Shown: in pieces, positions 51,759 to 59,989 of the stretch
Layout of the letters: each line of letters opens with the position of its first letter
Numbering within the stretch: position 1 is the first letter of the stretch
Source of the DNA: QAMX01 sp964448855
GTDB lineage: Bacteria; Bacillota; Clostridia; Oscillospirales; QAMX01
Assembly (NCBI GenBank): GCA_964448855.1
Contig: CAYUXI010000001.1
Location: forward strand, 62,001-126,000
Reading direction: 5' to 3'
DNA: 64,000 nt
The notes under the pieces: model-generated
Seen by the model: only the letters and a program-made list of their open reading frames with translations
What the model was told of the DNA's origin: nothing
Database searches by the model: none
Program-made: the position numbers and the translations under genes

Positions 51759-52844
51759 ATGGCAGTAAATGATCTTAATTTGAAACGGATACAAGCGGCG
51801 CTGGCTGATGGAAAATTTCAGGCCAAAGCCCTGCTCCTGACCTCGCCGGTCAACCGCTTTTTTGCGACGGGCTTTCCCTCCTCTGCCGGCATGGTTCTGA
51901 TTACGGCAGAAACGTGTTTGATGGCGACGGATTTCCGTTATTTCGAAGCGGCGCAAAAAGCGCTGCCGCATATCTCGCTGCAAATGGTACAACGCGGAAA
52001 AAAATACGCGGATCTGATCAATGCGGCGTTGGCGGATTTGGGCATCAGCAGCCTCTGCTATGAGGACGGCGAAATGACCGTTGCGGAATGCAATGCGCTG
52101 AAGGAACAGATTCACGCAGAATTTCTCCCGATCGGACATCAGCTGGCCTATCTCCGTGCGGTCAAGACGGAGGCCGAGCTGGATGCGATGCGCGGCGCTC
52201 AGGCCGCAACGGATGCTGCGTTCCTGAAAATTCTGGAAGACATCAGCGCAGGCATGACAGAAAAAGAGATTGAGGCGCGCCTGATCTATCATCTGTACGC
52301 CTGCGGCGGAGAAAAGCTGTCCTTTGACCCGATTGTCGTCAGTGGCCCGAACAGCTCCCTGCCGCATGGACATGCCAGTCAACGCAAGGTGCAGAACGGT
52401 GATTTTATTACCATGGACTTTGGCGTCATTTATCAGGGCTATTGCTCAGACATGACGAGAACCGTCGCGGTCGGAAGCGCAACCGATGAAATGCGTGCGA
52501 TTTATGACATCGTCCTGGAAGCGCAAATGATCGGACTGCGTGAGGCACGCGCTGGGAGAAAGTGGTCAGAGGTGGACAGCGCAGCGCGCAACTTCATCGC
52601 CTCGAAAGGATATGGTGAATTCTTTGGCCACGGTCTCGGCCACAGTCTGGGGCTGGAAGTCCATGAGAGCCTGAATTACAGCGCGGAAACAGGCGATCTG
52701 ACACCGGAAAATGGCGTCGTTTCCTGCGAGCCGGGGATTTATTTGCCGGGCAAATTTGGCGTTCGCATTGAGGATTGCGTGATTCTGAAAAAAGACGGCT
52801 GCGAAAATCTGGCAAAATCCAAAAAAAATCTCCTGATTCTCTGA
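51759..52844 (+). CDS. M24 family aminopeptidase P / Xaa-Pro peptidase
   Basis: 361 residues. The N-terminal creatinase-like domain (~125 residues) precedes the pita-bread metalloprotease fold. Ligands: Asp in ITMDFGVI, Asp in GYCSDMTRTVAVG, His in FFGHGLGHSLGLEVHE, Glu in VSCEPGIYLPGKFGVRIED (both). Releases N-terminal residues next to proline or cleaves Xaa-Pro dipeptides. aaaggaag lies 13 bases before the ATG. It follows the LarA-like gene by 54 bases in the same direction. Confidence 0.93.
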   Translation: MAVNDLNLKRIQAALADGKFQAKALLLTSPVNRFFATGFPSSAGMVLITAETCLMATDFRYFEAAQKALPHISLQMVQRGKKYADLINAALADLGISSLCYEDGEMTVAECNALKEQIHAEFLPIGHQLAYLRAVKTEAELDAMRGAQAATDAAFLKILEDISAGMTEKEIEARLIYHLYACGGEKLSFDPIVVSGPNSSLPHGHASQRKVQNGDFITMDFGVIYQGYCSDMTRTVAVGSATDEMRAIYDIVLEAQMIGLREARAGRKWSEVDSAARNFIASKGYGEFFGHGLGHSLGLEVHESLNYSAETGDLTPENGVVSCEPGIYLPGKFGVRIEDCVILKKDGCENLAKSKKNLLIL

Positions 52845-52864
52845 AAAATCGTCTTGTTCGTCAC

Positions 52865-52894
52865 TTGAAAGACAGGACGGAAATGCGGTATAAT
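52865..52894 (+). promoter_or_regulatory. sigma-A promoter for the PRPP synthetase gene
   Basis: TTGAAA, 18 bases, TATAAT. Confidence 0.72.
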
Positions 52895-52970
52895 ATATAT
52901 GTATTTCTGCGTGTGTTCAGGAAGCGAGAAAAAAGCAGGTTATAATCTGTGATTTGGAGGAATGACTTAG

Positions 52971-54137
52971 ATGGTGATGGAGGAACTGCACAACCTTCCT
53001 GTCGGCGAATTGGCAATTATCGGTATGCGCGGGTGTGAGGATATCTGTGCAAGCATTAACCGGTATCTGGTAAGCTGGCGGAAAGATGTGGTAAAAAAAG
53101 GTCTGATTGCGCCGTCCATCGTGGATGAGTATACGCGGGACTCTTATATGCTCGATGTCCGCTGCCCGCGTTTTGGCACGGGTGAAGCCAAGGGCATGAT
53201 CACATCGTCTGTTCGTGGCCAAGACTTATTTATCATCGTAGACTGTTTTAATTATGGTGTGACGTACCGGATGTATGGGCGCGAAGTGCCCATGAGCCCG
53301 GATGATCATTTCCAGGATTTGAAACGGATCATTTCTGCAGCAGCAGGTAAATCCAGACGCCTGACCGTGATTATGCCGATGCTTTATGAATCCAGACAGC
53401 ATCGCCGCTCTGCACGGGAATCTCTGGACTGCGCCATGGCGTTGCAGGAACTGGTTAGAATGGGCGTCGACAATATCGTCACGTTTGATGCGCATGATGC
53501 CCGCGTGCAAAACGCGATTCCGAACGCCAGCTTTGAAACGGTGCCGTCCACGTACCAGATGATCAAAGCGCTGGGCAACAACACAGAGGACCTGAACATC
53601 GACAAGGATCATCTGATGGTTGTTTCGCCCGATGAAGGCGGCATGAATCGCTGCATCTTCTACTCCACCATGCTCGGTATCGATTTGGGGATGTTCTACA
53701 AGCGGCGCGATTATTCCACCATTGTCAACGGACGGAACCCGATCATTGCCCATGAATTCCTTGGCACGAATGTAGACGGAAAAGACATCATCATCGTTGA
53801 CGATATGATTTCTTCCGGCGATTCCACGATCGACATTGCACGTCAGCTGAAAGAACGGAATGCACGGCGCATTTTTGTCTGCACCACTTTCGGGCTCTTT
53901 GTCGAAGGACTGGATGCATTTGATAAGGCATATGAAGAAGGCTATATTGAGCGGGTGTTTACAACGAACTTGGTCTATCGGAATCCGGAGCTGCTGAAAC
54001 GTCCGTGGTACTGCGAAGTCGATATGTCCAAGTATATTGCATACATCATCAATACATTGAACCATGACCAGTCCATGAGCGAACTGCTGGATCCGTCTGC
54101 TCGTGTGAAGCGTTTCCTGGCCAAACTCGGAAAATAA
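52971..54137 (+). CDS. prs: ribose-phosphate pyrophosphokinase (long clostridial form)
   Basis: 388 residues. Makes PRPP from ribose 5-phosphate and ATP. Contains the metal/ATP region FDAHDARVQNAIPNASFE, VVSPDEGGMNRC, and the PRPP loop IIIVDDMISSGDSTIDIARQL. It is longer than the common 310-320 residue enzyme, with extra N- and C-terminal segments; a form I associate with Clostridia. tggaggaatgactt precedes the ATG. Supplies PRPP for the purine, pyrimidine and NAD genes in this window. A second standard copy is likely elsewhere. Confidence 0.85.
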   Translation: MVMEELHNLPVGELAIIGMRGCEDICASINRYLVSWRKDVVKKGLIAPSIVDEYTRDSYMLDVRCPRFGTGEAKGMITSSVRGQDLFIIVDCFNYGVTYRMYGREVPMSPDDHFQDLKRIISAAAGKSRRLTVIMPMLYESRQHRRSARESLDCAMALQELVRMGVDNIVTFDAHDARVQNAIPNASFETVPSTYQMIKALGNNTEDLNIDKDHLMVVSPDEGGMNRCIFYSTMLGIDLGMFYKRRDYSTIVNGRNPIIAHEFLGTNVDGKDIIIVDDMISSGDSTIDIARQLKERNARRIFVCTTFGLFVEGLDAFDKAYEEGYIERVFTTNLVYRNPELLKRPWYCEVDMSKYIAYIINTLNHDQSMSELLDPSARVKRFLAKLGK

Positions 54138-54171
54138 AGCGGAGAAACAGCGTAAAAACACAAATTAGGAC

Positions 54172-54200
54172 TTGAAATTTCAGCAAGAATATTATACAAT
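54172..54200 (+). promoter_or_regulatory. sigma-A promoter for efp
   Basis: TTGAAA, 17 bases, TACAAT. Confidence 0.75.
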
Positions 54201-54230
54201 AAACAGACAATGATAAATGGAGGTATTTCA

Positions 54231-54794
54231 ATGATTTCAGCCGGTGAATTTCGAAACGGTGTTACCTTTGATATGGACGGGCAGGTCATGCAGATTATTG
54301 AATTTCAGCATGTCAAACCGGGTAAAGGTGCTGCTTTCGTCAGAACCAAGCTTCGCAATGTGATTTCGGGTTCCGTTGTTGAACGCACCTTCAACCCGAC
54401 GGATAAGTTCCCGCCCGCCTACGTCGAACGGAAGGAAATGCAGTATCTGTACAACGATGGCGACCTGTACTACTTCATGGATCTGGAGACCTATGAACAG
54501 ACGCCGATCAACGGCAATATTCTGGGTGAAGAATTCCAGTTTGTCAAGGAAAACATGAACTGCAAGCTCCTCTCCTACAAAGGCAATGTCTTCGGCGTCG
54601 AAGTTCCGACATTCGTCGAACTGGAAGTCACCGAAACCGAACCGGGCTTTGCGGGCAACACGGCTACCAACGTGACCAAACCGGCCACACTGGAAACCGG
54701 TGCAACCATCAAAGTTCCGCTGTTTGTCAATATCGGTGATGTCCTGAAGATTGACACGCGTACCGGAGAATATCTCGAACGCTGCAAAAAGTAA
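54231..54794 (+). CDS. efp: translation elongation factor P
   Basis: 187 residues. Relieves stalling at polyproline. ISAGEFRNGVTFDMDGQVMQI and the modification loop HVKPGKGAAFVRTKLRN (Lys at the loop tip) are clear; C-terminal domain ends LKIDTRTGEYLERCK. tggaggtatt before ATG 54231; the start at 54210 adds seven residues overlapping this site and is rejected. Confidence 0.97.
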   Translation: MISAGEFRNGVTFDMDGQVMQIIEFQHVKPGKGAAFVRTKLRNVISGSVVERTFNPTDKFPPAYVERKEMQYLYNDGDLYYFMDLETYEQTPINGNILGEEFQFVKENMNCKLLSYKGNVFGVEVPTFVELEVTETEPGFAGNTATNVTKPATLETGATIKVPLFVNIGDVLKIDTRTGEYLERCKK

Positions 54795-54873
54795 TCAAGC
54801 GGATTTGAGCGGACTTCCCTGCTTCTCTACAGGCTCCGCTCCTGCCAGATTTTGAAAGAAAGGAATGAGCTCC

Positions 54874-55290
54874 ATGACCCTGACTGAAAAAGCTGCATAC
54901 CTGAAAGGGATTGCAGATGGCATGAAACTGAACGCAGAAGAGCCGACAGATAAGCTGCTGCTCTCCATCCTAGATATGCTGGACGACCTGGCCAAGTCGG
55001 TGACAACCAACGAAGAAGAAATTACACTGCTCACGGACGATGTCGATGCACTGTATGAAGATGTGTACGGTGACGAAGACGAGGATCTTTCAGACGAGAT
55101 TGAGGATGACGACGACGAGGAACTCTACGAAATTGAGTGCCCGAAGTGCGGCGAAAAGATCTACCTGGATTTCGATGAAATTGAACAGGGCGATATCACC
55201 TGCCCCGCTTGCGGTGAAGCCCTGGAAATTGAACTGCATCTCGATGATTGCGATTGCTGCCATCATCATGATGACGAATCGGACAACTAA
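54874..55290 (+). CDS. CD1247-like protein: N-terminal helix, acidic linker and zinc ribbon
   Basis: 138 residues. Residues 1-60 form a helical domain (EKAAYLKGIADGMKL ... LLLSILDMLDDLAKSV) resembling the N-terminal domain of a Clostridia-specific small protein sometimes named after CD1247. Then comes a run of Asp/Glu, then a zinc ribbon CPKCGE ... CPACGE, and an acidic tail with CDCC and a His cluster. I chose ATG 54874 because aaagaaagga lies nine bases before it. Function unknown; the layout suits a protein- or nucleic-acid-binding adaptor. The gene follows efp. Confidence 0.8.
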   Translation: MTLTEKAAYLKGIADGMKLNAEEPTDKLLLSILDMLDDLAKSVTTNEEEITLLTDDVDALYEDVYGDEDEDLSDEIEDDDDEELYEIECPKCGEKIYLDFDEIEQGDITCPACGEALEIELHLDDCDCCHHHDDESDN

Positions 55291-55307
55291 AGATTTCCCG
55301 TCATTTG

Positions 55308-55349
55308 AAGAACCGGGTTCGGACAAGCGTCTGAACCCGGTTCTTTTCC
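55308..55349 (+). terminator. rho-independent terminator after zinc-ribbon gene
   Basis: 13-bp perfect stem (55308-55320 with 55333-55345), 12-base loop, short T tract. Confidence 0.82.
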
Positions 55350-56641
55350 TATTTTTCATCGCCCTCGACGGGCTCTGGGTGCTGTTTGACTTCTTCCCAA
55401 TAGCGTCGAGTGGATTGTTCCAGCTTATTCTGACCGTATCGGTAATAAACCGTATCTTTCAAAGCGTCTGGAAGGTACTGCTGCACAACATAATGATGCG
55501 GAAAGCTGTGCGGATAGAGATACGTCTGACCGCGTCCGAGCTTACCGGCGCCAGCATAGTGCGCATCTTTTAGGTGCGCAGGAATCTCCCCTGTTTTTCC
55601 GGAAGCAACATCGGCCATCGCGGCCCATATGCCGTTTGCAGCGGTGTTGGATTTTGGAGCCGTTGCCATCAACACCACAGCTTCCCCTAAAGGCAGCTGT
55701 GCCTCCGGCAGTCCAAGCTGCAAGGCGCTGTCAACACAGGCCTTCACAATCGGGACAGCCTGTGGATATGCCAACCCAACATCCTCAGACGCCATGACCA
55801 GCAGACGACGACACGCGGAGGGCAAATCGTTTGCAGTCAACAGGCGGGCGAGATAGTGCAGCGCAGCGTTCGGATCGCTTCCACGCACGGATTTTTGCAG
55901 CGCGGAGAGGATATCATAATGCGAATCCCCGTCCCTGTCATATCGCATGGCAGAAGATTGCAGCACCTGCGCTGCCTCTTCCTCCGAGATGGTATACGAA
56001 GATGCCGTTGAGGGAACGGCGTTGACCAGCATTTCAACGGCATTGATCGATTTCCGAACATCGCCGCCGCAACCGTCCGCAATGAGCGCAACCGCCTTGT
56101 CGTCGATCGTGAGGGACAAACCGGCTCTGCGGGCAGCTGCATTCACAGCACGGCCGATCACCGGCTTGACCGCTTCGGGAGTCACCTGGTGAAACTCAAA
56201 TACGGTCGAACGGCTCAAAATGGCATGATACACATAGAAATACGGATTTTCTGTCGTGGAAGCAATCAGAATGATGCTGCCATTTTCGATGAACTCCAGA
56301 AGGGATTGCTGCTGCTTCTTATTGAAATACTGAATTTCATCGAGATACAGCAAAATGCCCTGGCTGGCAGACAGTCCACCGATTTCGGAGCAAATGTCCC
56401 GGATATCGGCAAGGGAAGCCGTTGTCGCGTTCAGATGGTGCAGCGTCCGGTTGGTTTTCGAGGCGATAATACTGGCGACCGTTGTCTTCCCGACGCCAGA
56501 AGGCCCATAAAAGATCATATTGGATAGATTGCCGTTTTCCAGCGAGCGGCGCAAAACGGTTCCCTGCCCGAGAATATGATCCTGGCCAACCACATCAGAA
56601 AATTCGGACGGACGGATGAAATCAGCCAATGGCCTGTACAA
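55349..56641 (-). CDS. rarA: replication-associated recombination protein RarA (MgsA)
   Basis: 430-residue AAA+ ATPase acting at stalled forks. RPSEFSDVVGQDHILGQG, Walker A (FYGPSGVGKTT), Walker B (LYLDEIQYFNKKQQ), sensor ASTTENPYF and the C-terminal tetramerisation region (RRLLVMASEDVGLAYPQ and the YLYPHSFPHHYVVQQYLP block) fit well. TTG start with aaaggcggtgag upstream. It follows glyA in the same direction after 20 bases. Confidence 0.94.
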   Translation of the reverse strand: MYRPLADFIRPSEFSDVVGQDHILGQGTVLRRSLENGNLSNMIFYGPSGVGKTTVASIIASKTNRTLHHLNATTASLADIRDICSEIGGLSASQGILLYLDEIQYFNKKQQQSLLEFIENGSIILIASTTENPYFYVYHAILSRSTVFEFHQVTPEAVKPVIGRAVNAAARRAGLSLTIDDKAVALIADGCGGDVRKSINAVEMLVNAVPSTASSYTISEEEAAQVLQSSAMRYDRDGDSHYDILSALQKSVRGSDPNAALHYLARLLTANDLPSACRRLLVMASEDVGLAYPQAVPIVKACVDSALQLGLPEAQLPLGEAVVLMATAPKSNTAANGIWAAMADVASGKTGEIPAHLKDAHYAGAGKLGRGQTYLYPHSFPHHYVVQQYLPDALKDTVYYRYGQNKLEQSTRRYWEEVKQHPEPVEGDEK

Positions 56642-56661
56642 GCAGGCTCACCGCCTTTCTG

Positions 56662-57912
56662 TTATGCGTAGAGCGGATATTTTGCGCAAATCGATGCGAC
56701 CGCGTCGAGAATAGACGCACGGTTGGCATCCAGATCGTCTGCCGCCATCCGAATCAGCTTGGCAAGAACACGCATATCGCTTTCCTGCAAGCCACGGGAT
56801 GTAACAGCGGGCGTACCAAGACGCATACCGCTCGTCACAAACGGGCTCTGCGGATCGTTCGGAATGGTGTTTTTGTTGGCGGTGATATGCACCTCGTCCA
56901 GTCTGTGTTCCAGCTCTTTACCGGTCAGATTGAAATTGCGCAGATCGAGAAGCATGAGGTGATTGTCCGTCCCGCCGGAAACGAGCTGGAACCCTTCTTC
57001 CAGCAGTCCGGAAGCGAGAGCGGCTGCATTCTTGACGATCCGTTTTTGATAATCCTTGAATTCATCGGTCAATGCTTCGCCGAGGCAGACGGCTTTGGCG
57101 GCAATGATGTGCATCAGCGGACCACCCTGCGTGCCGGGGAAAATCGCCTTGTCAATGGCTTTGCCGTATTCTTCACGGCAAAGAATCATACCGCCGCGAG
57201 GACCGCGCAGCGTCTTATGCGTGGTTGTGGTGACAATATCTGCATACGGAACCGGGTTGGGGTGCAAACCAGCTGCGACCAGTCCGGCAATGTGCGCCAT
57301 ATCGACCATCAGAAGTGCGCCGCACTCCTTGGCGATTTCAGCAAACTTTTCAAAATCAATGATACGCGGATATGCGCTGGCCCCTGCAACGATCAGCTTG
57401 GGGTGATGTTCAAGCGCGAGTGCGCGCACTGCGTCGTAATCAATCCGGTGTGTCTCAGAGTCCACGCCATACGGCACAACGTTGAAATAGGTACCGGACA
57501 TATTCACCGGGCTGCCGTGTGTCAAATGTCCGCCCTGCTGCAGGTTCATCCCGAGAATGGTGTCACCCGGTTTCAACATTGCAAAATAAACGGCCTGATT
57601 GGCGCTGGCGCCGCTGTGCGGCTGAACATTGACGTGTTCGGCGCCAAATAACTGTTTGGCACGATCGATTGCCAGGCGCTCAACGATGTCCACGCATTCG
57701 CAGCCGCCGTAATAGCGCTTGCCGGGATATCCTTCGGCATATTTATTCGTCAGAACACTGCCGGCAGCAGCCAATACAGCGGTGCTGACAAAATTCTCAG
57801 ATGCAATCAGCTCAATGTTTGATTGCTGACGGGTAAATTCGGCGCGGACAGCATCCCCGACCTCTTGATCCCGCATCGTCAGATAATCCATAGAATCAGA
57901 AACGTTATACAT
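56662..57912 (-). CDS. glyA: serine hydroxymethyltransferase
   Basis: Converts serine to glycine and methylene-THF. 416 residues. Marks: IELIASENFVSTAVL, GGCECVDIVERLAI, HGSPVNMSG, ADIVTTTTHKTLRGPRGG with the PLP Lys, and FPGTQGGPLMH. No glycine riboswitch is visible in the short leader. A promoter lies about 75 bases upstream. Confidence 0.97.
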   Translation of the reverse strand: MYNVSDSMDYLTMRDQEVGDAVRAEFTRQQSNIELIASENFVSTAVLAAAGSVLTNKYAEGYPGKRYYGGCECVDIVERLAIDRAKQLFGAEHVNVQPHSGASANQAVYFAMLKPGDTILGMNLQQGGHLTHGSPVNMSGTYFNVVPYGVDSETHRIDYDAVRALALEHHPKLIVAGASAYPRIIDFEKFAEIAKECGALLMVDMAHIAGLVAAGLHPNPVPYADIVTTTTHKTLRGPRGGMILCREEYGKAIDKAIFPGTQGGPLMHIIAAKAVCLGEALTDEFKDYQKRIVKNAAALASGLLEEGFQLVSGGTDNHLMLLDLRNFNLTGKELEHRLDEVHITANKNTIPNDPQSPFVTSGMRLGTPAVTSRGLQESDMRVLAKLIRMAADDLDANRASILDAVASICAKYPLYA

Positions 57913-57963
57913 GTTTTCCCCCGTGTACAGTATTTTTGGTAAAACCGAGTAAGAACCACTTAT

Positions 57964-57992
57964 ATTTTATACGAATTCGACGAGAAAAACAA
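57964..57992 (-). promoter_or_regulatory. sigma-A promoter for glyA-rarA
   Basis: Minus strand: TTGTTT, 17 bases, TAAAAT. Confidence 0.55.
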
Positions 57993-58054
57993 GAGCCACT
58001 CCCCTTTTTCTGTTAATTCAACAATCAAGCAGAAAATTCTATCTTTTTTATAGA

Positions 58055-58068
58055 TATAATGGTATAAT
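58055..58068 (+). promoter_or_regulatory. -10 elements for nth
   Basis: Two TATAAT boxes (58055-58060 and 58063-58068), the second with an upstream TGG (extended -10). The -35 is weak. Confidence 0.5.
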
Positions 58069-58109
58069 AAAGGGAGCGCATGAGTCAATTGAATGGGAGC
58101 TGAGGAACC

Positions 58110-58748
58110 ATGATAGAAAAAGAACGCGCAGCAGAGATTGTGAACGTACTGAAGAACCGGTATCCGGAGACCGTATGCTCTCTGGATTACGACGAACCAT
58201 GGAAGCTGTTGTTCTCTGCACGACTGGCAGCACAATGTACGGATAAACGGGTCAATGAAGTGGCCAAAACGCTTTATGCCAAATACCCGACGCTTGCATC
58301 CGTCGCAGAGGCGGAGCTTTCTGAATTGGAAGAGACGGTTCGACCGACCGGGCTGTTTCGCACAAAAGCACGAGACCTGAAAGCCTGTGCGGCCATGCTG
58401 CTGTCCGACTTTCACGGTGAAGTGCCTGATCAGATGGAGGCACTGCTGCAGCTTCCGGGAATCGGTCGAAAAATTGCCAACCTGATCCTCGGAGATGTGT
58501 ATGGAAAGCCTGCCATTGTGACGGACACACACTGCATCCGGCTGGCCAATCGGATGGGGCTTTGTCACACGAAGGATCCGCGTAAGGTCGAAAATCAGCT
58601 GGTTGCCTTGATTGAACCGGAGGAACAGAATGATTTCTGCCATCGTCTGGTTCTGCATGGACGGGATACCTGTACAGCGCGTTCGCCGCACTGCGCGCAA
58701 TGTGTCCTGGAAGCGGCAGGTCTGTGCCCGAAAAATCTCGAAAAATAA
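58110..58748 (+). CDS. nth: endonuclease III
   Basis: 212-residue DNA glycosylase/AP lyase for oxidised pyrimidines. Helix-hairpin-helix LLQLPGIGRKIANLILG carries the catalytic Lys, VTDTHCIRLANRMG the Asp, and the C-terminal iron-sulfur loop has the four Cys (CTARSPHCAQCVLEAAGLC). An ordinary sigma-A-like promoter precedes. A convergent hairpin follows. Confidence 0.96.
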   Translation: MIEKERAAEIVNVLKNRYPETVCSLDYDEPWKLLFSARLAAQCTDKRVNEVAKTLYAKYPTLASVAEAELSELEETVRPTGLFRTKARDLKACAAMLLSDFHGEVPDQMEALLQLPGIGRKIANLILGDVYGKPAIVTDTHCIRLANRMGLCHTKDPRKVENQLVALIEPEEQNDFCHRLVLHGRDTCTARSPHCAQCVLEAAGLCPKNLEK

Positions 58749-58822
58749 AGGGACTGTCCCGTTGTAGCAGTGAGAACCCGGAACGCGCCGGATGGCCTTG
58801 TGCTGCTTCTGCGGGAACGGAA

Positions 58823-58862
58823 GATGGGCGTCTGCTTTGTATCACCAAAGCAGACGCCCATC
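58823..58862. terminator. convergent hairpin between nth and spoVM
   Basis: 17-bp perfect stem (58823-58839 with 58846-58862), TATCAC loop. Neither side has a strong T tract, so it may work as a weak bidirectional terminator or as a transcript-stabilising end. Confidence 0.6.
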
Positions 58863-58880
58863 AGGCTTTATGGATTTTGC

Positions 58881-58961
58881 TTATGAATGCGATTTGATGC
58901 CGAACAGAAAACGCAGGATGCGTTTTAAGAAGCCGGGGGCTTCCAACACAACAATCTCCAA
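58881..58961 (-). CDS. spoVM: stage V sporulation protein SpoVM (26 residues)
   Basis: TTG start seven bases after a perfect AGGGGAGG. The 26-residue product has exactly the length of Bacillus SpoVM, and without gaps Pro9, Phe11, Leu12, Ile15, Arg17 and Gly21 coincide. SpoVM is an amphipathic helix that recognises the convex surface of the forespore and anchors SpoIVA at the base of the coat; Pro9 is needed for this in Bacillus. The middle part (APGFLKRILRFLFGIK) is basic-hydrophobic, as expected. It is the last gene of a minus-strand run; 13 bases separate it from the 56-residue gene. Confidence 0.88.
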   Translation of the reverse strand: MEIVVLEAPGFLKRILRFLFGIKSHS

Positions 58962-58974
58962 AGAACTTCCTCCC

Positions 58975-59145
58975 CTATTTTCCTTTTTGATGCATGACGC
59001 AGATTCCGGTCGCGAGAAGACTGAGCGCAAACAGAATCACAATGAGTCTGAACGGAACCACGGTAAAAAACAAAAGCAAAGTTCCGGCTGCGATCAGTGC
59101 GATTCCGTGATGACCGGAGAAACAGCGCTGAAAGATTCTGATCAT
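58975..59145 (-). CDS. 56-residue membrane protein upstream of spoVM
   Basis: ATG with aagggag eight bases upstream. After a basic N terminus (MIRIFQRCF) there are two hydrophobic segments (GIALIAAGTLLLFFTVVPF and LIVILFALSLLATGICV) and a basic tail (MHQKGK), a two-helix hairpin with both ends probably cytoplasmic. Not recognised. Its place directly before spoVM and in the same direction suggests a sporulation role, which is an inference. No alternative on the other strand is convincing. Confidence 0.72.
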   Translation of the reverse strand: MIRIFQRCFSGHHGIALIAAGTLLLFFTVVPFRLIVILFALSLLATGICVMHQKGK

Positions 59146-59203
59146 CTTGAGAGCTCCCTTCGAATCTTTTCTGCATCATCCTATGCAACGCGGCAGCGAA
59201 CTG

Positions 59204-59953
59204 CTACTGCTGCGTGATCGGAAGGATCCCGCCGCAGTCAAAGCAGGGGCGGTCGGTTAAAAAGACCGGCTCGACGTGGTGCGCAGACAAAAAGGCCAGA
59301 ATCTGATGATAATCGGGGTGGTGGGTCAATTGACCGGTGAAAGCCAGACAATTCGGTGCGATCTTTCCGCAGGCGCCGCCCAAAAAGCCGTAGGGATATC
59401 CCGGCAGGTCAATGAAACCGGGCTGAATTTGCAGGACGTCGATTCCGACTGCTTTGGCTGCCTGCGCAATTTTGGGATCCGCCGTGATCAGAGCGTGCTC
59501 ATCTACAATGGCTGACGAACAGGCCGTGTAACCCTGCGCTACCGTTTTCAGGGTGTACCCGTGTGTATCCAGCAGCTGTTGCAGACGGGGGTCTGTAATA
59601 CCCGCTTTGTGAAAAGCATACCCGGACAGCAGCAAAACGTTGAGCGCAGCATCCAGAGGATACTGTCCGCCGCCCGGCCTGTCAGAAGGGATCATCTTCA
59701 GCCCGATTTGGGACAGCGCGTGCGGAACCGCTGCATTTTGAAAGACGACGAGTGCCTCTCCGCCGAGGTGCCGACAATTCATATCGGCGTGCTCCCTGAT
59801 GGGAGGTGGCAGTGTGCTCGTGACCGGAGCCGGAAGCGCCTGGACGCCATAACGTGCAAGCGGCTCAGCCAGGAGGCTGAAAAATGAGCGGGCAATCAAT
59901 CCGTGACAAACCGGTGCATCCGGTAAATTGGGTGTGCGAAGCAGATGTGCCAT
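59204..59953 (-). CDS. protein of uncertain family, possibly DUF6873/GME-fold
   Basis: 249 residues, soluble. Contains REHADMNCRHLGGEALVVF, YPLDAALNVLLLSGYAFHK, GYTACSSAIVDEHALITAD and YGFLGGACGKI. The His-Asp and late Gly-Cys-containing segments resemble guanidine-modifying-enzyme (deiminase-like) folds, and I associate the pattern with the DUF6873 group, but I cannot confirm it. ATG 59953 lies eight bases after aggagg. It sits between a MacB-like permease (36 bases upstream) and the 56-residue gene (58 bases downstream), all in one direction. Confidence 0.7.
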   Translation of the reverse strand: MAHLLRTPNLPDAPVCHGLIARSFFSLLAEPLARYGVQALPAPVTSTLPPPIREHADMNCRHLGGEALVVFQNAAVPHALSQIGLKMIPSDRPGGGQYPLDAALNVLLLSGYAFHKAGITDPRLQQLLDTHGYTLKTVAQGYTACSSAIVDEHALITADPKIAQAAKAVGIDVLQIQPGFIDLPGYPYGFLGGACGKIAPNCLAFTGQLTHHPDYHQILAFLSAHHVEPVFLTDRPCFDCGGILPITQQ

Positions 59954-59989
59954 CTGCAAAACCTCCTGAAACAGAGTGCAACCGCCCGC

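Noticed and set aside
58792..59217. Plus-strand frame of 141 residues after nth
   Set aside because: It covers the convergent hairpin and spoVM on the other strand, has no good ribosome site and looks random.
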